This document shows, piece after piece, positions 1-12,898 of a stretch of 46,468 nucleotides of DNA (position 1 is its first letter; every line of letters begins with the position of its first letter). A program made the translations under genes and the position numbers. The notes below the pieces were generated by a model. That model had not been told where the DNA came from and did not search any database. It worked only from the letters and a program-made list of their open reading frames with translations. The DNA lies in assembly GCF_000485595.1 (NCBI RefSeq), contig NW_014577251.1, forward strand, positions 194,283 through 240,750, in the 5' to 3' direction. The DNA is from Priapulus caudatus. Its lineage: Eukaryota > Priapulida > Priapulimorpha > Priapulimorphida > Priapulidae.

Positions 1-7
1 TTTGATC

Positions 8-512
8 GGAGCGTTCACACGTACACAAGTGAATACTGTCTGTCAAATTCAAATTCAAATTCAAATAAATTTTATTGCACAAATATCTCACAGATACTTA
101 GGCAGTATGTCGCGAGATGGCGTTGTGTACGATTCAGAGTGTTTACTTAGGTAAGCACTTATTTCCATCCCTCAAACCGCCCTTCCGTTCCGAGTTCAAT
201 TATCAATCTTGAAAGGGTGCATCATGATCAAATTTTTCGAATTTTTATACTGTTTTGGACTTTATTTCGTCGAAGTACACGTTCGACACTCGCGGCGCGC
301 ATCTACCGCTCAACCGATTCTACCGCTCTACCGCTCGCCGAAAGCTGGTGCTAAAATTTGGCTCGGGCCTGGTCTGACGTTTTCGATGGGACCAAATCTG
401 GCACGGGCCTAATTAGGCTCGGGCCAAAAACGTCCGTGTGAACGCTCGGCTCGAGCCAAATCTGGCGCGGGCCTAATTAGGCTCGGGCCAAAAACGTCCG
501 TGTGAACGCGCC
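8..512. mobile_element. Possible MITE with terminal tandem duplication
   Basis: GGAGCGTTCACACG at 8-21 is matched inverted by CGTGTGAACGCGCC at 499-512 (13 of 14) and by an internal copy near 435-447. A 64-bp unit (392-455, 456-509) with GGCCTAATTAGGC is duplicated. A TTCAAA-repeat block lies at 46-70. No target duplication is visible. Confidence 0.4.
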
Positions 513-925
513 TTATATATGAGCACAATGATCAGAATGTGAAGTGATAATCTAAAGGCCTTATAACGGCATTACACCTTCCATCCCACCTCGTATGTGC
601 GCTACGCACGTAAGCTTGAACTGGCTGCTAGAATCTGTCCAACAGTATTATGGTAGCGCTGTCATTGGAGAGCGAATTCGATCTGCACGCGATATCGATC
701 CGCTAGCGTATATGGCTGCGTCACCATCGAGGCACGCTGGTGTCATTGAAAGGACCCCAAGAGAGCTGCTAGCTGGGTACGCACGCACTCATGAGTCTAG
801 CAGCACACCAGCGGGAGGGTCATTGTTCGCATAAGACGGCAACGACAGCTTCCATAGCAGGCATCGTTTAGACTTCGATGACTTCACATGGTATTAGGAG
901 AGAGATGGAGAGGCTTCTCCCGAGT
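513..925. other. No recognisable feature
   Basis: Mixed-composition DNA. A 79-codon open frame at 595-834 resembles no family I know and has no splice or regulatory context to support it. Confidence 0.4.
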
Positions 926-1236
926 GAGGCAAGCAGACGAAATTCGCGAAAGAGCAAGAGAGAAGGAGCGAGCGATAGAGGCACGGAGACGAAGGCACAG
1001 CGATAGAGAGCGAGAGAGAGAAAGAAAGCGAGCTGAAGAGAGCGAGAGAGAGAAAGAAAGCGAGCTGAAGAGAGCGAGAGAGAGAAAACTAAAGCCAGAA
1101 AGAGAGGGGGAGCAAACACGTGCGAACGAGAGCGAAGGAAAAACACACAGACATGCAGGCATGCAGATATGCAGCCAGCCAGCCAGCCAGCCAGACAGAC
1201 AGACAGACAGACCGACAGACAGATAGATAGATCGAT
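926..1236. repeat. GA-rich repeats, then CAGC/CAGA/TAGA microsatellite
   Basis: A 30-bp GA-rich unit (GCGAGAGAGAGAAAGAAAGC) is repeated near 1010-1085. (CCAG), (CAGA) and (TAGA) runs follow at about 1173-1235. Confidence 0.85.
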
Positions 1237-2404
1237 AGATATGTGTATGTATGGGGGGTGGGTTGCAGTAAGGCCATTTGCAATTAACGCCGAACAACAC
1301 TAGTGGCACTAATCGATAATCAACGACGTCCCCCTTCCCTGCGCGTGGCTGCTGCGCCTATATACGTACCGCGTGTAAATCACTATCAATTGCGAATGAT
1401 TACTGTACCTGGCATCGCAGAATTGCTTCATGTGACGAAAAGGCAGCGCATGCGTGTCGTGCGTGGCAAAGAGTCTTAATAGAGAGCATGCACGAGCCAT
1501 CTGTCTCATCTCGCTATATCACTATATACGCATATCGCTTGATTAACCGCACATAATTTATAAGGCATTCACGACATGACACAGTACGTATCTGCATGCA
1601 CTGATATATAGTCTCGACGGTATGTTTGCACACGACCTCACGACAGTACGTTTCGGCCGTTTGCCAAATCGGCGCCTTCTCGGGCTTTTCGGCGAAGCTC
1701 CGCTGATCGACATAGCGCTAGTTATCCAAATGATTTATGTACGCCGTGTAGCATATGCTTGTCAGTCGCGGCGATTCTGATACCCTGGCGCTATCGCCTC
1801 GTGTTCGTTGTAATATTCGTTGTTGTACCTTGCGATGTGTGTATGGCTTCCCAGGTTCTGCGCGGTAGGTATCAATGTTCTTATTGCAGATTTCGTGAGA
1901 GATGTGAGTATTAACCAGTAGACGATCAGTACCACACAGTATACACAAACACGTAGGTGTGATAAACGGTCTACAGGTTAATTATTCTAATAAATCAGCG
2001 AGTCACTACACAGACTAGATGAAATCCGGGGGCCCGCGAAAACACGACTTCGCGCACGGAGGATATATCTCCTACTGCCCAACATTCGATAATGTGGGTC
2101 GTGTTATTCTCAGTCCCGGGGAGTTATTTCCAAACTAAGATTCTTTCCCGTGAGTCATGCGTTTGTCGCTAAGCCCGCGACCTTAAAGTGTGTAGCCTAT
2201 GGGGAAACCAAATCTGAGAGCGGGCCGCTTTTAGCTTGCGCCAAGATGGCGATGGAGCGTTCTTCTCAGTTTACACATTTTTTAATATAAAACTAACGGC
2301 ACGTGTTCGCGGGGCCGCTGGTCATTGGTCGCGCCCTATTCCGCTGAGCTGCCAATCGTGATGTCGGGTCGTTCGCAGTTAGATGCCGAGCTACTTTTAA
2401 CAAA
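1237..2404. other. No recognisable feature
   Basis: Unique-looking intergenic DNA without a supportable exon. CAAGATGGCGATGG near 2240 resembles a YY1-type promoter motif but nothing else supports a promoter. Confidence 0.4.
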
Positions 2405-2558
2405 TACGCGTGTGCGTGTACAAATATTTGCGCGTGTGCGTGTGTGTGTTTGTGTGCGTGTGTGCGTGCGCGCGCGCGCGTGTGTGTGTGTGTGTGTATG
2501 TGTGTGTATGTGTGTGTGGCGTGCGCGTGTGTGTGCGTGCGTGTGTGAAAAGAGGGAC

Positions 2559-2612
<54 letters not shown>
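2405..2612. repeat. (GT)n then (GA)n microsatellite
   Basis: Interrupted GT/CG-GT tract, followed by an AGAG run from about 2565 to 2612. Confidence 0.95.
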
Positions 2613-2614
<2 letters not shown>

Positions 2615-3049
2615 TGAACTAAGAGGAGCTATATATAGCTGCGATGATGTCTCAATATAATGGCTCGGCGTGTCACACTAATCGGCATGCATCGGCTATA
2701 CGTTGACTTATTACGCTACAGATTGGATTAATACTTAGTCTTCTATGTATCACGTGATAGATTGACCCCTACTCCGTAAATCAGGCTACGTTGATTGGGT
2801 TTTATAATTGGTCTTCTGCGTATATTACGCTGTAGACGATATTTATAGTGGGTGCGTACACATATTTTGCAAGGACGCATTCACATATCACGTTATAGAC
2901 AATATTCACAGCGAACCCCCATCACACCATAGGTTGTATTCACGCGCGCCGCATACAGCGCCGGCATAGTGATTGCCGTTGAGCACTATTTAGGTCACGA
3001 AATAGAAAACAGCGCGCATGCAGGCGGTGGCTCGATGCCGCTTGTCGGT

Positions 3050-3760
3050 TGCTTGTTCGATGCTGATGGTTCACTCTACCGCCGCCGCTGCTGCTACCGC
3101 CGCCGCCGCCGCCGCGTATTGTAGTAACGGCCGACAGCCAGCAGACGCGACGTAAATCTCGCTCGGCCTCCTCTACCGGCCGGACAATGGACGCGCGTCG
3201 AGTCAGCTCCAGGGGCGAGAAAATACGACGCACCTGCCGCGACTGCGGCTCCGAACCGGCGGCCATTGTCTGACGACGGAGCACATGGCAATGGCGGCAG
3301 CGGCGGCGGTCACCTGTACTAACGACCCAGGTAGTCGGCCGGCAGATGCTGCCCAACGTACGGCCCCGCTAGCCGGCAGATGCTGCAGGATCACACAGCG
3401 GAGGCCTTTGTACGACCAGGCGAAGACAATCGCCGCCATTATTCTCTCCCGCGTCTTAAACATAAACTCGCGCACGAGTGCGTCTGCTGCCCGCCGCGTT
3501 ATATATACCGTGTCTTGTCATTGGGGACGTCGCGTCCTTGTACACGCTAGCGTGAATGGTCGGAGTGCCAGAAATCAAGCTGTCGTGCCTGCATTCGCGT
3601 ATCGCTGGGGTTCGTCCCGCTCCTCCCCATCCCACCCATCCGACCCCTCCCTCCTACCCCCGTCTCCTCCTCCCCCCGCGCGCACCGTCTCTCGCCGTTG
3701 TCACTGTCGGCGACACACGAGCAGAGGCGCGGCGGATTCGTTAGGAATCTAAAAATATAA
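3050..3760. promoter_or_regulatory. CpG-dense stretch, possible promoter
   Basis: Locally GC- and CpG-rich, with a GCC-repeat run near 3075-3115 and CGCCGCCATTATT at 3431, a good YY1-type motif. An Ala-rich start (ATGGCAATGGCGGCAG) at 3285 could be a 5' exon but cannot be linked to any gene. Tentative. Confidence 0.25.
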
Positions 3761-4094
3761 CGATCGCCGTTTACGACGCGTTTCCTGCGATTTCAAGCGG
3801 ATTACATCTACGGCCGGTTAGTATTGCGAGGCACCTCGCCGTATCGGCTGGCAGACGTATGAGCTCGAGTCGATCGCTGACTGAGGAGCATGGCGGTATA
3901 TAGGGACCGTATATCGACTCGCGGCTGCGCATTGCTATCGCTTCCTTTGCTTGCACATCACCATGACGCCGCTGCTTGGCGGAGGAGACGTATAGCGAGG
4001 GGCGCGTCCGTGAGTCGCGTGGATGCAGTGCTCGGTAATATCGGGATGGTATCCAGGGACGCAGGCTGCGTTTGCTGGTAAATTTCCCAGCTCT

Positions 4095-4107
4095 CTCTCG
4101 CGCGCTC

Positions 4108-4155
<48 letters not shown>

Positions 4156-4200
4156 CCTCCCGGCCCCCCCCCCCCCCCCTCCCGCCCCCCCCCCCCTCTC
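4095..4200. repeat. (CT)n and poly-C tract
   Basis: CTCT run followed by long C homopolymers that end at the single N at 4203. Confidence 0.95.
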
Positions 4201-4202
4201 TC

Positions 4203-4682
4203 NCACAGACACTGTCTGCCTGCCTGCCACCACACAGACACTGCCTGCCTGCCACCACACAGACACTGCCTACCTGCCTGCCACCACACAGACACTGCCT
4301 GCCTGCCTGCCACCACACAGACACTGCCTGCCCAGGCAGGCAGTGTCTGTGTGGTGGCAGGCAGGCAGGCAGTGTCTGTGTCAGGCAGGCAGTGTCTGTG
4401 TGGTGGCAGGGGGTGTCTGTGTGGTTGCCTACCTGCCTGCCTGCCTGCCACCACACAGACACTGCCTGCCTGCCTGCCTGCCACCACACAGACACTGCCT
4501 GCCTGCCTGCCACCACACAGACACTGCCTACCTGCCTGCCACCACACAGACACTGCCTGCCTGCCACCACACAGACACTGCCTGCCTGCCTGCCACCACA
4601 CAGACACTGCCTGCCTGCCACCACACAGACACTGCCTACCTGCCTGCCACCACACAGACACTGCCTGCCTGCCTGCCTCCAN
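4203..4682. repeat. 25-bp minisatellite with an inverted central block
   Basis: About a dozen copies of CTGCCTGCC + ACCACACAGACA, length-variable through CTGC units. Between about 4333 and 4430 several copies are inverted, so the array is a palindrome. Single Ns bound it at 4203 and 4682. Open frames here are translated repeats. Confidence 0.9.
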
Positions 4683-4689
4683 GTGTGCG

Positions 4690-4739
4690 GCGGGCGCAAG
4701 CGTGGTGTGTGTGTGTGTGTGCGTGTGTGTGGTGCGTGT

Positions 4740-4770
<31 letters not shown>

Positions 4771-4815
4771 TGTTGTGTGTGTGTTGTGTGTGTGGGGTGT
4801 CGTGTGTGTGAGAGC
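4690..4815. repeat. (GT)n-type microsatellite
   Basis: Interrupted GT tract. Confidence 0.9.
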
Positions 4816-5664
4816 GTGCTGCGTGTTGACGTGTGGCTGCGTTATATCATGTACGCGGTACGCGTATACGCACGTGTAGCGCGTGCTACGCATGATAGCA
4901 TGTACGCATGGTACGCATGGTACGCATTGTACGCTGTACGCATTACAGATCCGCGATGTCAAATCATTGTACGCCATCGTTTGCTCTACTGTATGCATTA
5001 TGTGTATGATATGGTGGGTATGTACCCTGTGAATAATGATTGAAATTCGTATATGTGAGTGGTAGTGGGTATGGTCGATATGCTGTAATGTCACTGGTAA
5101 ATCTATAATGTATGGGGCGTGATGTCTGTATGCTATGTTGTTATGTATGTATGGTCATTGTATGTAGTTATGATATGTCACGCGTATGATTATGTATGTA
5201 TGTATGTATGTATGGAATGCTGGTGAATAACAGCGTGGCCTAAGGTGTTGTATGTATGTATTCGATAAATGGTGGATATGATATTGAGGTATTGATATGA
5301 TATGTTCATGATCGAGTATAGATAATCTATACACATGATGAAATTAACGTGATATTGAAGTGTGTAGTCCACGTGTTTGATGAGTAGTATGTGGTTCGCG
5401 CTGGTCTTAATCCAGGCAGTGAGAGGGGATGTGTCGTTAAGTAATGGTGTGCGGGTTTGCGCTCGCGCGCGCGCGAAGCGCAGGGGCGTGTTTTATCTAG
5501 CCGAGTGCGTGCGCGGTCTTTTGTTAGTCCGCGCAGTTCGGGCAAGGCGCAGCGCGTGCATCATATGTCGCAGTAAATATCTTTAGTCGACGTAAGATAC
5601 TGGCCTCAGACGGGGCGGAGCTGTTGGAACGTATCAAGTCGATGACGTGTCTGATATGTATTTA
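4816..5664. other. Gene-free, low-complexity TG-rich DNA
   Basis: Many TACGCATGG-like and TATGTATG short repeats (a TGTA run at about 5190-5213). No exon recognised. Confidence 0.4.
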
Positions 5665-6345
5665 GGCGTACGTAGCTAGCGCCGCGTGGTGAGGTTCGAG
5701 CGCGAGGGGTGGGGACGTCGTGAGGTCTTTTTATACGAAAAGATGACAAATAGTTGGCGTTCTAACGGCGGGAGCGTCAGCAAAAGGTAACGAATCCAGT
5801 GAGTACTTGCATACGAAGAGCCGTCGCGAAATTTCTTCTGCGTTTGTGGAGAGAGATCAGAGGCCGGCGGACGCATTTGTCGATACGTTCTTGCTCAACA
5901 ACGCTTCGTACTCATGTGTTCAGCAAACGCTTTTGTCTGACCGCCAGTAAATGTATTGACACAAACTGAACGCGCGAGCGCAGGAAAGGTTGACATGCTC
6001 GGTCTCGTAGAAAGCGAGGCAAGTGTGGTAATTTTCTCTTTCCGGCTCTAGCATACTCGAGCGCAAGGGGACACACGCACGATCGTTATGTTATTGGCTG
6101 TGACTCGTTGGCTCTGTGCTCTGTGTAGGTGCTGTAATCCGCTATTTGCGTCAAGAGTAATGAAGAATTTGCGTGAAGTAAGGGTAGGCTAAAAAATCCG
6201 TACAGCTTTGCAACGCGGCCAATTATCTTAGCTGGTTCTGCCTCGGGCTCCTTTGTCAATTGGTCTCGGATTTCTGCCACACAGCTGCCCGAAACTCTCT
6301 GTAAAAACGACTGGCGGAAAGACGCCTTGCATCGTTGCACGCGAC
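5665..6345. repeat. Left arm of a long diverged inverted repeat
   Basis: Matches 10930-11452 in reverse complement. Shared blocks include GGTTCGAGCGCGAGGGGTGG, CTTGCTCAACAACGCTTCGT and GAAACTCTCTG. The ~160-bp length difference reflects indels. Could be two inverted copies of one unnamed repeat family. Confidence 0.75.
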
Positions 6346-7054
6346 ACGTAGATGCGACTAATGGCGAGGAGCGGCGAGTACCATTGGTAAGGAGTCTTAT
6401 TCCGCAAAGGTAGGTTCGAGCGCCCGATCCAATGGCACGCCGCCCTGCACCATTACTTCTAGCGTAACTTTAAGGGATAGCGTCGCTGCTCGTGCACGAG
6501 CATAACTGATTAAGAACAGACTGCTCCTCATCGTAATCTTATTTAGTCACCGCCGTTTTGCTGCGAATTGGAGCTAATTTGGCGGCTCGGCGCACGGCGA
6601 TCGATATGTTAGCAATGTAGTGGTAGGCGCTTCATGGAGCAGCAGCTGCGGTCGCACATGCGCGAGGAGTGAGGCGCCAAGTGCAACGCACCATCACGAC
6701 AACACCTCCACTCAGCAAAGAGCCAGATACGAGCTATACCACCGAACAAACATTAGAGATTGGTAGTCACCATATTACTACACCGAACATACATAACGGT
6801 CTTAAAGCATATACACAGCTTATATTTTATTGAAGCTTCCAAATGTGCGAATGTTGTCTAGCTATATGGGCAGTCACAATGTCTACAGCAATACAAGCGA
6901 AGACGTTTCTTGGAAGCTAGTAGTAGTAGTCAAAGCTACACTCACACAGTACGAGTATACTAGTAATATAGTAATACTAATTACTAGTACGATTGACACA
7001 TTCCGTCACATCGAGTCGTAGAATATGAGTATCGCTGTAATTAGTCGGGCAGCC
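6346..7054. other. No recognisable feature
   Basis: Intergenic DNA; no family-level match seen in any frame. Confidence 0.4.
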
Positions 7055-7500
7055 GGGACACACACCACCACACACACGGCAAACACAACCGCCCCGCACA
7101 CACGCGGCACCACACAGCGCAAGCGCCTCGGGCAACACACACACACACACACACACACAACAAACACACACACCACACAACAAGACACGAACCAAACACA
7201 CACAACGCCGGCGAACAAAACGCAGGAGCACAAACACACCACGACCGCACGCTACACAACACGCGCACGCACAACCACACGCATAACGAATGCACGCAGC
7301 ACGCCAGCATACGAACGCACGCGCCGCACACTACACCATACGCCGACACACACAAAGCACACACACACACACAAACATACACCTCACAACACACACACAC
7401 ACACAAAACCACACAGTCACAGACACACACAACAACAGCCACACAAACACACGCCACACACAACACAGCACACACACACACACACACACACCAGCCCACA
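7055..7500. repeat. Long interrupted (CA)n tract
   Basis: About 450 bases of CA-dominated sequence with many small interruptions. His/Thr-rich and Cys/Val-rich open frames here are artefacts of the repeat. Confidence 0.95.
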
Positions 7501-8069
7501 CAACAGTTTATATATGCCACAAACACGGCCATTCTGCATCGCCACAGCAACTTCGTGTGGGCGAATTACGCAGATTTCACATCACGTCACGTCACCTCTC
7601 GTGCTACGACCGTAAGCTCGTTGCTGACAATTTCCCCTCCATGCTCCTAACGATGTAGGTGCGCTATCTGTACAGGACCAAGCTGCATTACGAAACTAAT
7701 GCGCTCTATGAAGAACCTCGCGCAACGCGAAAATCCGTAGCGTGAATCCCATAGAAATGGAAGTTTTTGGATGGACAACCGCGTTCATTCCATATTGCGA
7801 AAAAATTACGTCAGGCCGAATTTGCGTTTCGTATCGCGAGTAAAGTGGTAATAGCTTACAAATGGGCGAACTTGCGTAATCCGAGTTATTATCGTAATGT
7901 GGGTGTGTTACACAACGTCTGTACCCGAATGCGCTGCGTTGCTAGCAGCTGTCTGAGCCCCTGTCTACTCGCTCCTAGCATCTTATATCCGGCAGATCGG
8001 AGGTCATGCAACTCGCTCACAATGCGCGCCCGCGCGGCCGCGTGTGTGTGTGTGTGTACCACCTCGCGC

Positions 8070-8260
8070 CGATCGATAGCGCGTCGAGTCAGACCCGAGT
8101 TGCGAGTCAGCAGAGCCACGCAGTGAGCGGCGAATCGATAGCGGCGTCGAGTCAGGCGAGTGACCGGAGTCACCGCAGCCACCATGAGCGGCGAATCGAT
8201 GCCGCGTCGAGTCGCAGCAGCCAGCCAGTGAGGGGCGAGTCCAAGCAGCAGGCGAGTCGA
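8070..8260. repeat. ~60-bp degenerate minisatellite
   Basis: Three to four units containing GCGGCGAATCGATAGCGGCG and TCGAGTC. Confidence 0.65.
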
Positions 8261-8540
8261 TCAAGCAGTTCCGCCACCAGCGAGCACATATAAACATGTT
8301 CTTAACATGCTCGCGGAGGTATGCATCTGCGGTGAGGAGTGCCCTCTGTCTAGTTTGCTATTCACTACTTGGCAAGCGTGCGCAGCAGATATGGTGACCG
8401 ATTGAGTAAGATCATTCTATATGCTTTGCTTGCATACGAAATGAGACGATCGTGCGCCAAGCATGCAGGCATGGGACTGGTGTGGGGACTGCCCATAAGC
8501 AGGCATGAATCGATCGAGTATTAATTATATCTATATATAT

Positions 8541-9129
8541 ATAATATGTGTGTGTGTGATGTGTCAGTGTGTGTGTGGTGTGTGTGGTGTGCTGTTCGTG
8601 TGGTGGTGTGTGTGTGTGATTGTGTGCTGTGTGTTGGCTTGTGTGTGTGTGTGTGGGTGTGTGTGGTGTGTGTGTGTGTGTGTGTGTGTTGTGTGTGGAG
8701 TAGGCAGGTAACTGGGTGACAGGCCAGGCAGGACCGGCAGGCAGAGCAGGCTGTGTGACAGGCGGCAGGCAGGGCAGTCAGGCGGTCAGGCAGGCATGGC
8801 AGGCAGGCGGCAGGCAGCAGGGCACGGCAGCGGAGGCAGGCAGCAGGCAGGAGGCAGGCGGCAGGCGGCAGGGAGGGAGGCGAAGCAGTATGTGTCTGGC
8901 ATAAAGATGAAAGGCAATCAGAAAGGCAGCGAGGGAGGCCAGCGCATACAGGCAGTGTCTGTGTGGTGCAGGCAGGCAGTGTTTGTGTGGTGCAAGCAGG
9001 GCAGGCAGGCTGTCTGTGTGGTGGCAGCAGTCAAGGCATGTTGTGTGTGCAGGCAGTGGTCTGTGTGGGTAGCGAGGCAGGCAGGCATGTCTGTGGTGGT
9101 GGAGGCAGGCACACACGCACACACACACG

Positions 9130-9200
<71 letters not shown>

Positions 9201-9202
9201 TC
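8541..9202. repeat. GT tract, GCAG-rich minisatellite, CA tract and TA tract
   Basis: GT repeat to about 8695; GGCAGGCAG-type repeat 8700-9110, which includes CAGTGTCTGTGTGGTGCAGG, the inverted form of the 4203-4682 minisatellite; (CA)n 9108-9182; (TA)n to 9200. Confidence 0.9.
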
Positions 9203-10593
9203 ATGATTCAGGTAAATGCTCCCCTCACATGCGGCCTACATCATGTTCCTCTCGTGGCGGCCTATATATATATTAGGTATTATTAGCTCTTGATAATATC
9301 ATCACGTAAGGTGACCCCGCACAACGCCGACTAGCGAAGCATTTGGAATGACGTCATATGACGTCAGTAACCGTCCGTCGTGCATTTTTCATCGAGCCGC
9401 TGTGGCTTAATACGTCTCCGCTTACTAATTGATACAAATATGTTTGAGGATGGCCGCCGCTACCGCCGCGGCTACGCGTGAGCGGCGAGGGAGAGACCTG
9501 CATGGACATGACTAGAGGTCAAGCTCCGTTAATAGCAAAACGTTCGTGCCCGTGCCAATCCGACAGTCGCAATTACGATCATTAAATCTGCCGTCGAGTT
9601 ACAAGCCGTTCCATAAATACGCCGAGCGGGCAGGTGCAAAGGCAAGGTCCGCGGGGTTGCACACGCAGTTTCGACAAGGGCACGGCCATCTAGGCAGACA
9701 TCGACACAGCTGTCCCCTCGCCCCCATTCTATCGCGATGTATGGCCGACAAGGTGCCAGAAGGCAGGAGGAGGCGGCGGCGAGAGGCCAACAACTCGTTC
9801 CGTGTCTCGTCTGCTCATAATGGGCACGTGCCGAAATTTAGCCGCCGGGTCAAAGGAGGTTGTGTCTACCCAAGGGGCGACGGTGGCAGCTTATTCTTAC
9901 GGGTGATGGCTAATGGCGGAAGGGAAGGAGGGAGCTGCAGGAGTAACGTTCATCAGGTGTAAGGGTGTTCATGTCGCTTAACTCAATATGAAACTTCGCA
10001 TACATTTGCAAGCGTGTACGCGCGGGCGGTTGATCCACCGGCGAAGTGCGCAAAGGGGTACATCTTAAACGCGTTCGTCCCATCATTGCGACCTGTCTCC
10101 CCCCTCAAGATGCGCGGGTGAATGTGCCCGGCGGGAAGGTACGCGTGGACTCGCGTGGCAGGTAGGCGCTCGCGTGGACGCTTTGTTGCGCCGCAGAGCC
10201 GAGAATAACTCGTGCCCGCCGTGTAAATCACCTGCTCGGCTCCATAATCCGAAGAATTTCGGACAACAGCTGGTCAAACAGAGAGAATGGAAACAAGAAC
10301 AAAGAACCAGTTTGGCTAATAGCTGGGCGAAGGCAGACCATTTCTTCAGCACGAGTGGTGGTGGTGGGTGGCAACGCGGAGACGGTGTATTCACATTTCG
10401 GTGTGATATTTCGCCGAGAAATATCTTCTGTGAGCTTCGGTGCACGCACCGTTTCTCCATCGACTTTGGTCGCGCGAGATACAGCTTGCGTGAAAAATCC
10501 CCGCTGGCGATGCGAAAAAAATGCGCGAGATGAGATTCGTTACGGAAACCTCACCCCTCTGCCCGAGCACCAGCGCCCTGCTCCCTCGCCCGA
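9201..10593. repeat. Duplicated segment, copy A (with extra 494 bp)
   Basis: 9201-10047 aligns to 12899-13810 and 10542-10593 aligns to 13811-13862. The 494 bp at 10048-10541 is absent from copy B. Both copies follow a (CA)n tract. Confidence 0.85.
9278..9299. mobile_element. Half copy of the micro-palindrome MITE
   Basis: TATTATTAGCTCTTG followed by ATAATAT, identical to the right arm and flank of the copy at 17332-17364; the left arm is absent. Confidence 0.45.
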
Positions 10594-10631
10594 AGCGTCC
10601 TCGGTGCGCACGTGCGTGCGTGCGTGCGAGA

Positions 10632-10633
<2 letters not shown>

Positions 10634-10690
<57 letters not shown>
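10634..10690. repeat. (GT)n microsatellite
   Basis: Nearly pure GT run. Confidence 0.97.
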
Positions 10691-10691
<1 letters not shown>

Positions 10692-10929
10692 TGGCACGTG
10701 TACGCCTCCTCTTCGCGCATGGCTACCGCAGCTGCTTCCCTGCGCCGCCACCATCTAATCATCAGGTGGCGGCCAAAGTATTAGAAACGCGAATAATAAT
10801 TAATGAGAAGCAGTCTCTTCTTTAATCAGTTGTTGCACGGGGCACGCGCCCCCCTTAATTACGAGAGATGTGCAGCTGCTTGAGTCACGTGACCACGGTA
10901 GACTGCTACAAAGACTCCCTGGTAGCGAT

Positions 10930-11452
10930 CTATTCCGGCGGTGCAAGGTCTTCCAGTCTTTTGTCCAGAGAGTTTCGGGCCAGCTGGTGGGCAGAAATCG
11001 CAGACAAAGCGACCCGAGGCAAGACAGCAAATATTTGGGCGTTGCAACCGATTTAGCCCGTCAAAGCTATCTTGACAAAATAGCGAGAGCACTACACAGA
11101 GCACAGACAGCGAACCGCAAAGAAAACACGTGCGAGATCCTCTCTCGAGATGCTATACGGAAAGAGAAAATCGTTACTCGTCCTCCGCGTGCACTTTCCG
11201 CGTGCGCTCGCGCGTGCACATTTCTGGCGGTCAGACAAGCGTTTGAGTACGAAGCGTTGTTGAGCAAGAACGAGCGGCGATCGCTCGCGGACCGTACAAA
11301 GCAGCGTGCCGCGGCGAGAGTACGCGTGACCTTTTGCTGACGCTCCCGCGGTGAGAAAACGCAACGATTTTCATCGTTTCGTATAAAAGACCTCACACGT
11401 CCCCCACCCCTCGCGCTCGAACCTCACCAGCGCGAGCGCTAGCGTACGTACA
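10930..11452. repeat. Right arm of a long diverged inverted repeat
   Basis: Reverse-complement partner of 5665-6345, about 4.6 kb away. Confidence 0.75.
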
Positions 11453-11544
11453 GCAAGAGAGAAACGAACGATCGATTGATGGTACCGGCGGCGCTCGAGC
11501 GTCTACGCACAAAAATATACCGCGGAGTATATGTGCACGTAGAC

Positions 11545-11591
11545 ACGCGCGCGCGCGCGCGCGCACGCACACACACATACACACACACGCG

Positions 11592-11633
<42 letters not shown>

Positions 11634-12813
11634 TATTATATTATTACATACATACATACATACATACATACNNNNNNNNNNNNNNNNNNNNNNNNNNNNN
11701 NNNNNNNNNNNNNNNNNNNNNNNNNNNNNNNNNNNNNNNNNNNNNNNNNNNNNNNNNNNNNNNNNNNNNNNNNNNNNNNNNNNNNNNNNNNNNNNNNNNN
11801 NNNNNNNNNNNNNNNNNNNNNNNNNNNNNNNNNNNNNNNNNNNNNNNNNNNNNNNNNNNNNNNNNNNNNNNNNNNNNNNNNNNNNNNNNNNNNNNNNNNN
11901 NNNNNNNNNNNNNNNNNNNNNNNNNNNNNNNNNNNNNNNNNNNNNNNNNNNNNNNNNNNNNNNNNNNNNNNNNNNNNNNNNNNNNNNNNNNNNNNNNNNN
12001 NNNNNNNNNNNNNNNNNNNNNNNNNNNNNNNNNNNNNNNNNNNNNNNNNNNNNNNNNNNNNNNNNNNNNNNNNNNNNNNNNNNNNNNNNNNNNNNNNNNN
12101 NNNNNNNNNNNNNNNNNNNNNNNNNNNNNNNNNNNNNNNNNNNNNNNNNNNNNNNNNNNNNNNNNNNNNNNNNNNNNNNNNNNNNNNNNNNNNNNNNNNN
12201 NNNNNNNNNNNNNNNNNNNNNNNNNNNNNNNNNNNNNNNNNNNNNNNNNNNNNNNATACATACATACATACAACATACATACATACATACATACAATACA
12301 TACATCATACATACATAACATAAACATACATACATATAATACATACAAATTCATACATACATTACATACATTACATACATAAGCATAATACAGTACATAC
12401 ATACTAATAGCATCATACATACATACATACATCTACATACATACATACATACATACATGCATACATGTCATGCGTACATGCGTACATGCGTACATGCGTA
12501 CATGCGTACATGCGTACATTGCGTAGGTGAAGGATGCGGTACATGCGTTACAATGCGTCAGCGTACACGCGTATACGCGTACACCGCTACATTGCATATA
12601 CGCGCACACGGCACAACACGCACACGCTGGCGCACACACTACACACACACACACACGACAACACACACACACAACACACACAACACACACACACACGCAC
12701 ACGCACACGCCGCACACACACGACACACACACACACACCCACGGCGCGCGCACACACACACAGCACACACACACACACACACACGAACACACAGTACACA
12801 CACCCACACACAC

Positions 12814-12852
<39 letters not shown>

Positions 12853-12880
12853 CACACACAACACACACACACACACATAT
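11545..12880. repeat. Microsatellites around an assembly gap
   Basis: (CG)/(CA) and (CATA) runs to 11671; 584 Ns at 11672-12255; irregular CATA repeats to about 12450; CATGCGTA repeats to 12520; interrupted (CA)n at about 12600-12880. Confidence 0.95.
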
Positions 12881-12898
12881 GTTATATTTATATTATAT

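Noticed and set aside
595-834. 79-codon ORF near the window start
   Set aside because: No motif, and neighbours are repeats; length is within chance for this GC content.
3285-3752. Ala-rich ORF as the N-terminus of KSR
   Set aside because: Poly-Ala is common at GC-rich 5' ends and no CA1-like helical sequence follows; cannot be linked by splice phase.
4203-4682. CRISPR-like array
   Set aside because: There are no unique spacers; it is a head-to-tail minisatellite in an intron-bearing animal genome.
7025-7615. Long His/Thr-rich and Cys/Val-rich open frames over CA/GT tracts (also at 12.5-13.0, 42.5-43.3 and 4.0-5.0 kb)
   Set aside because: Translations of dinucleotide repeats, open in several frames on both strands; no splice or domain evidence.
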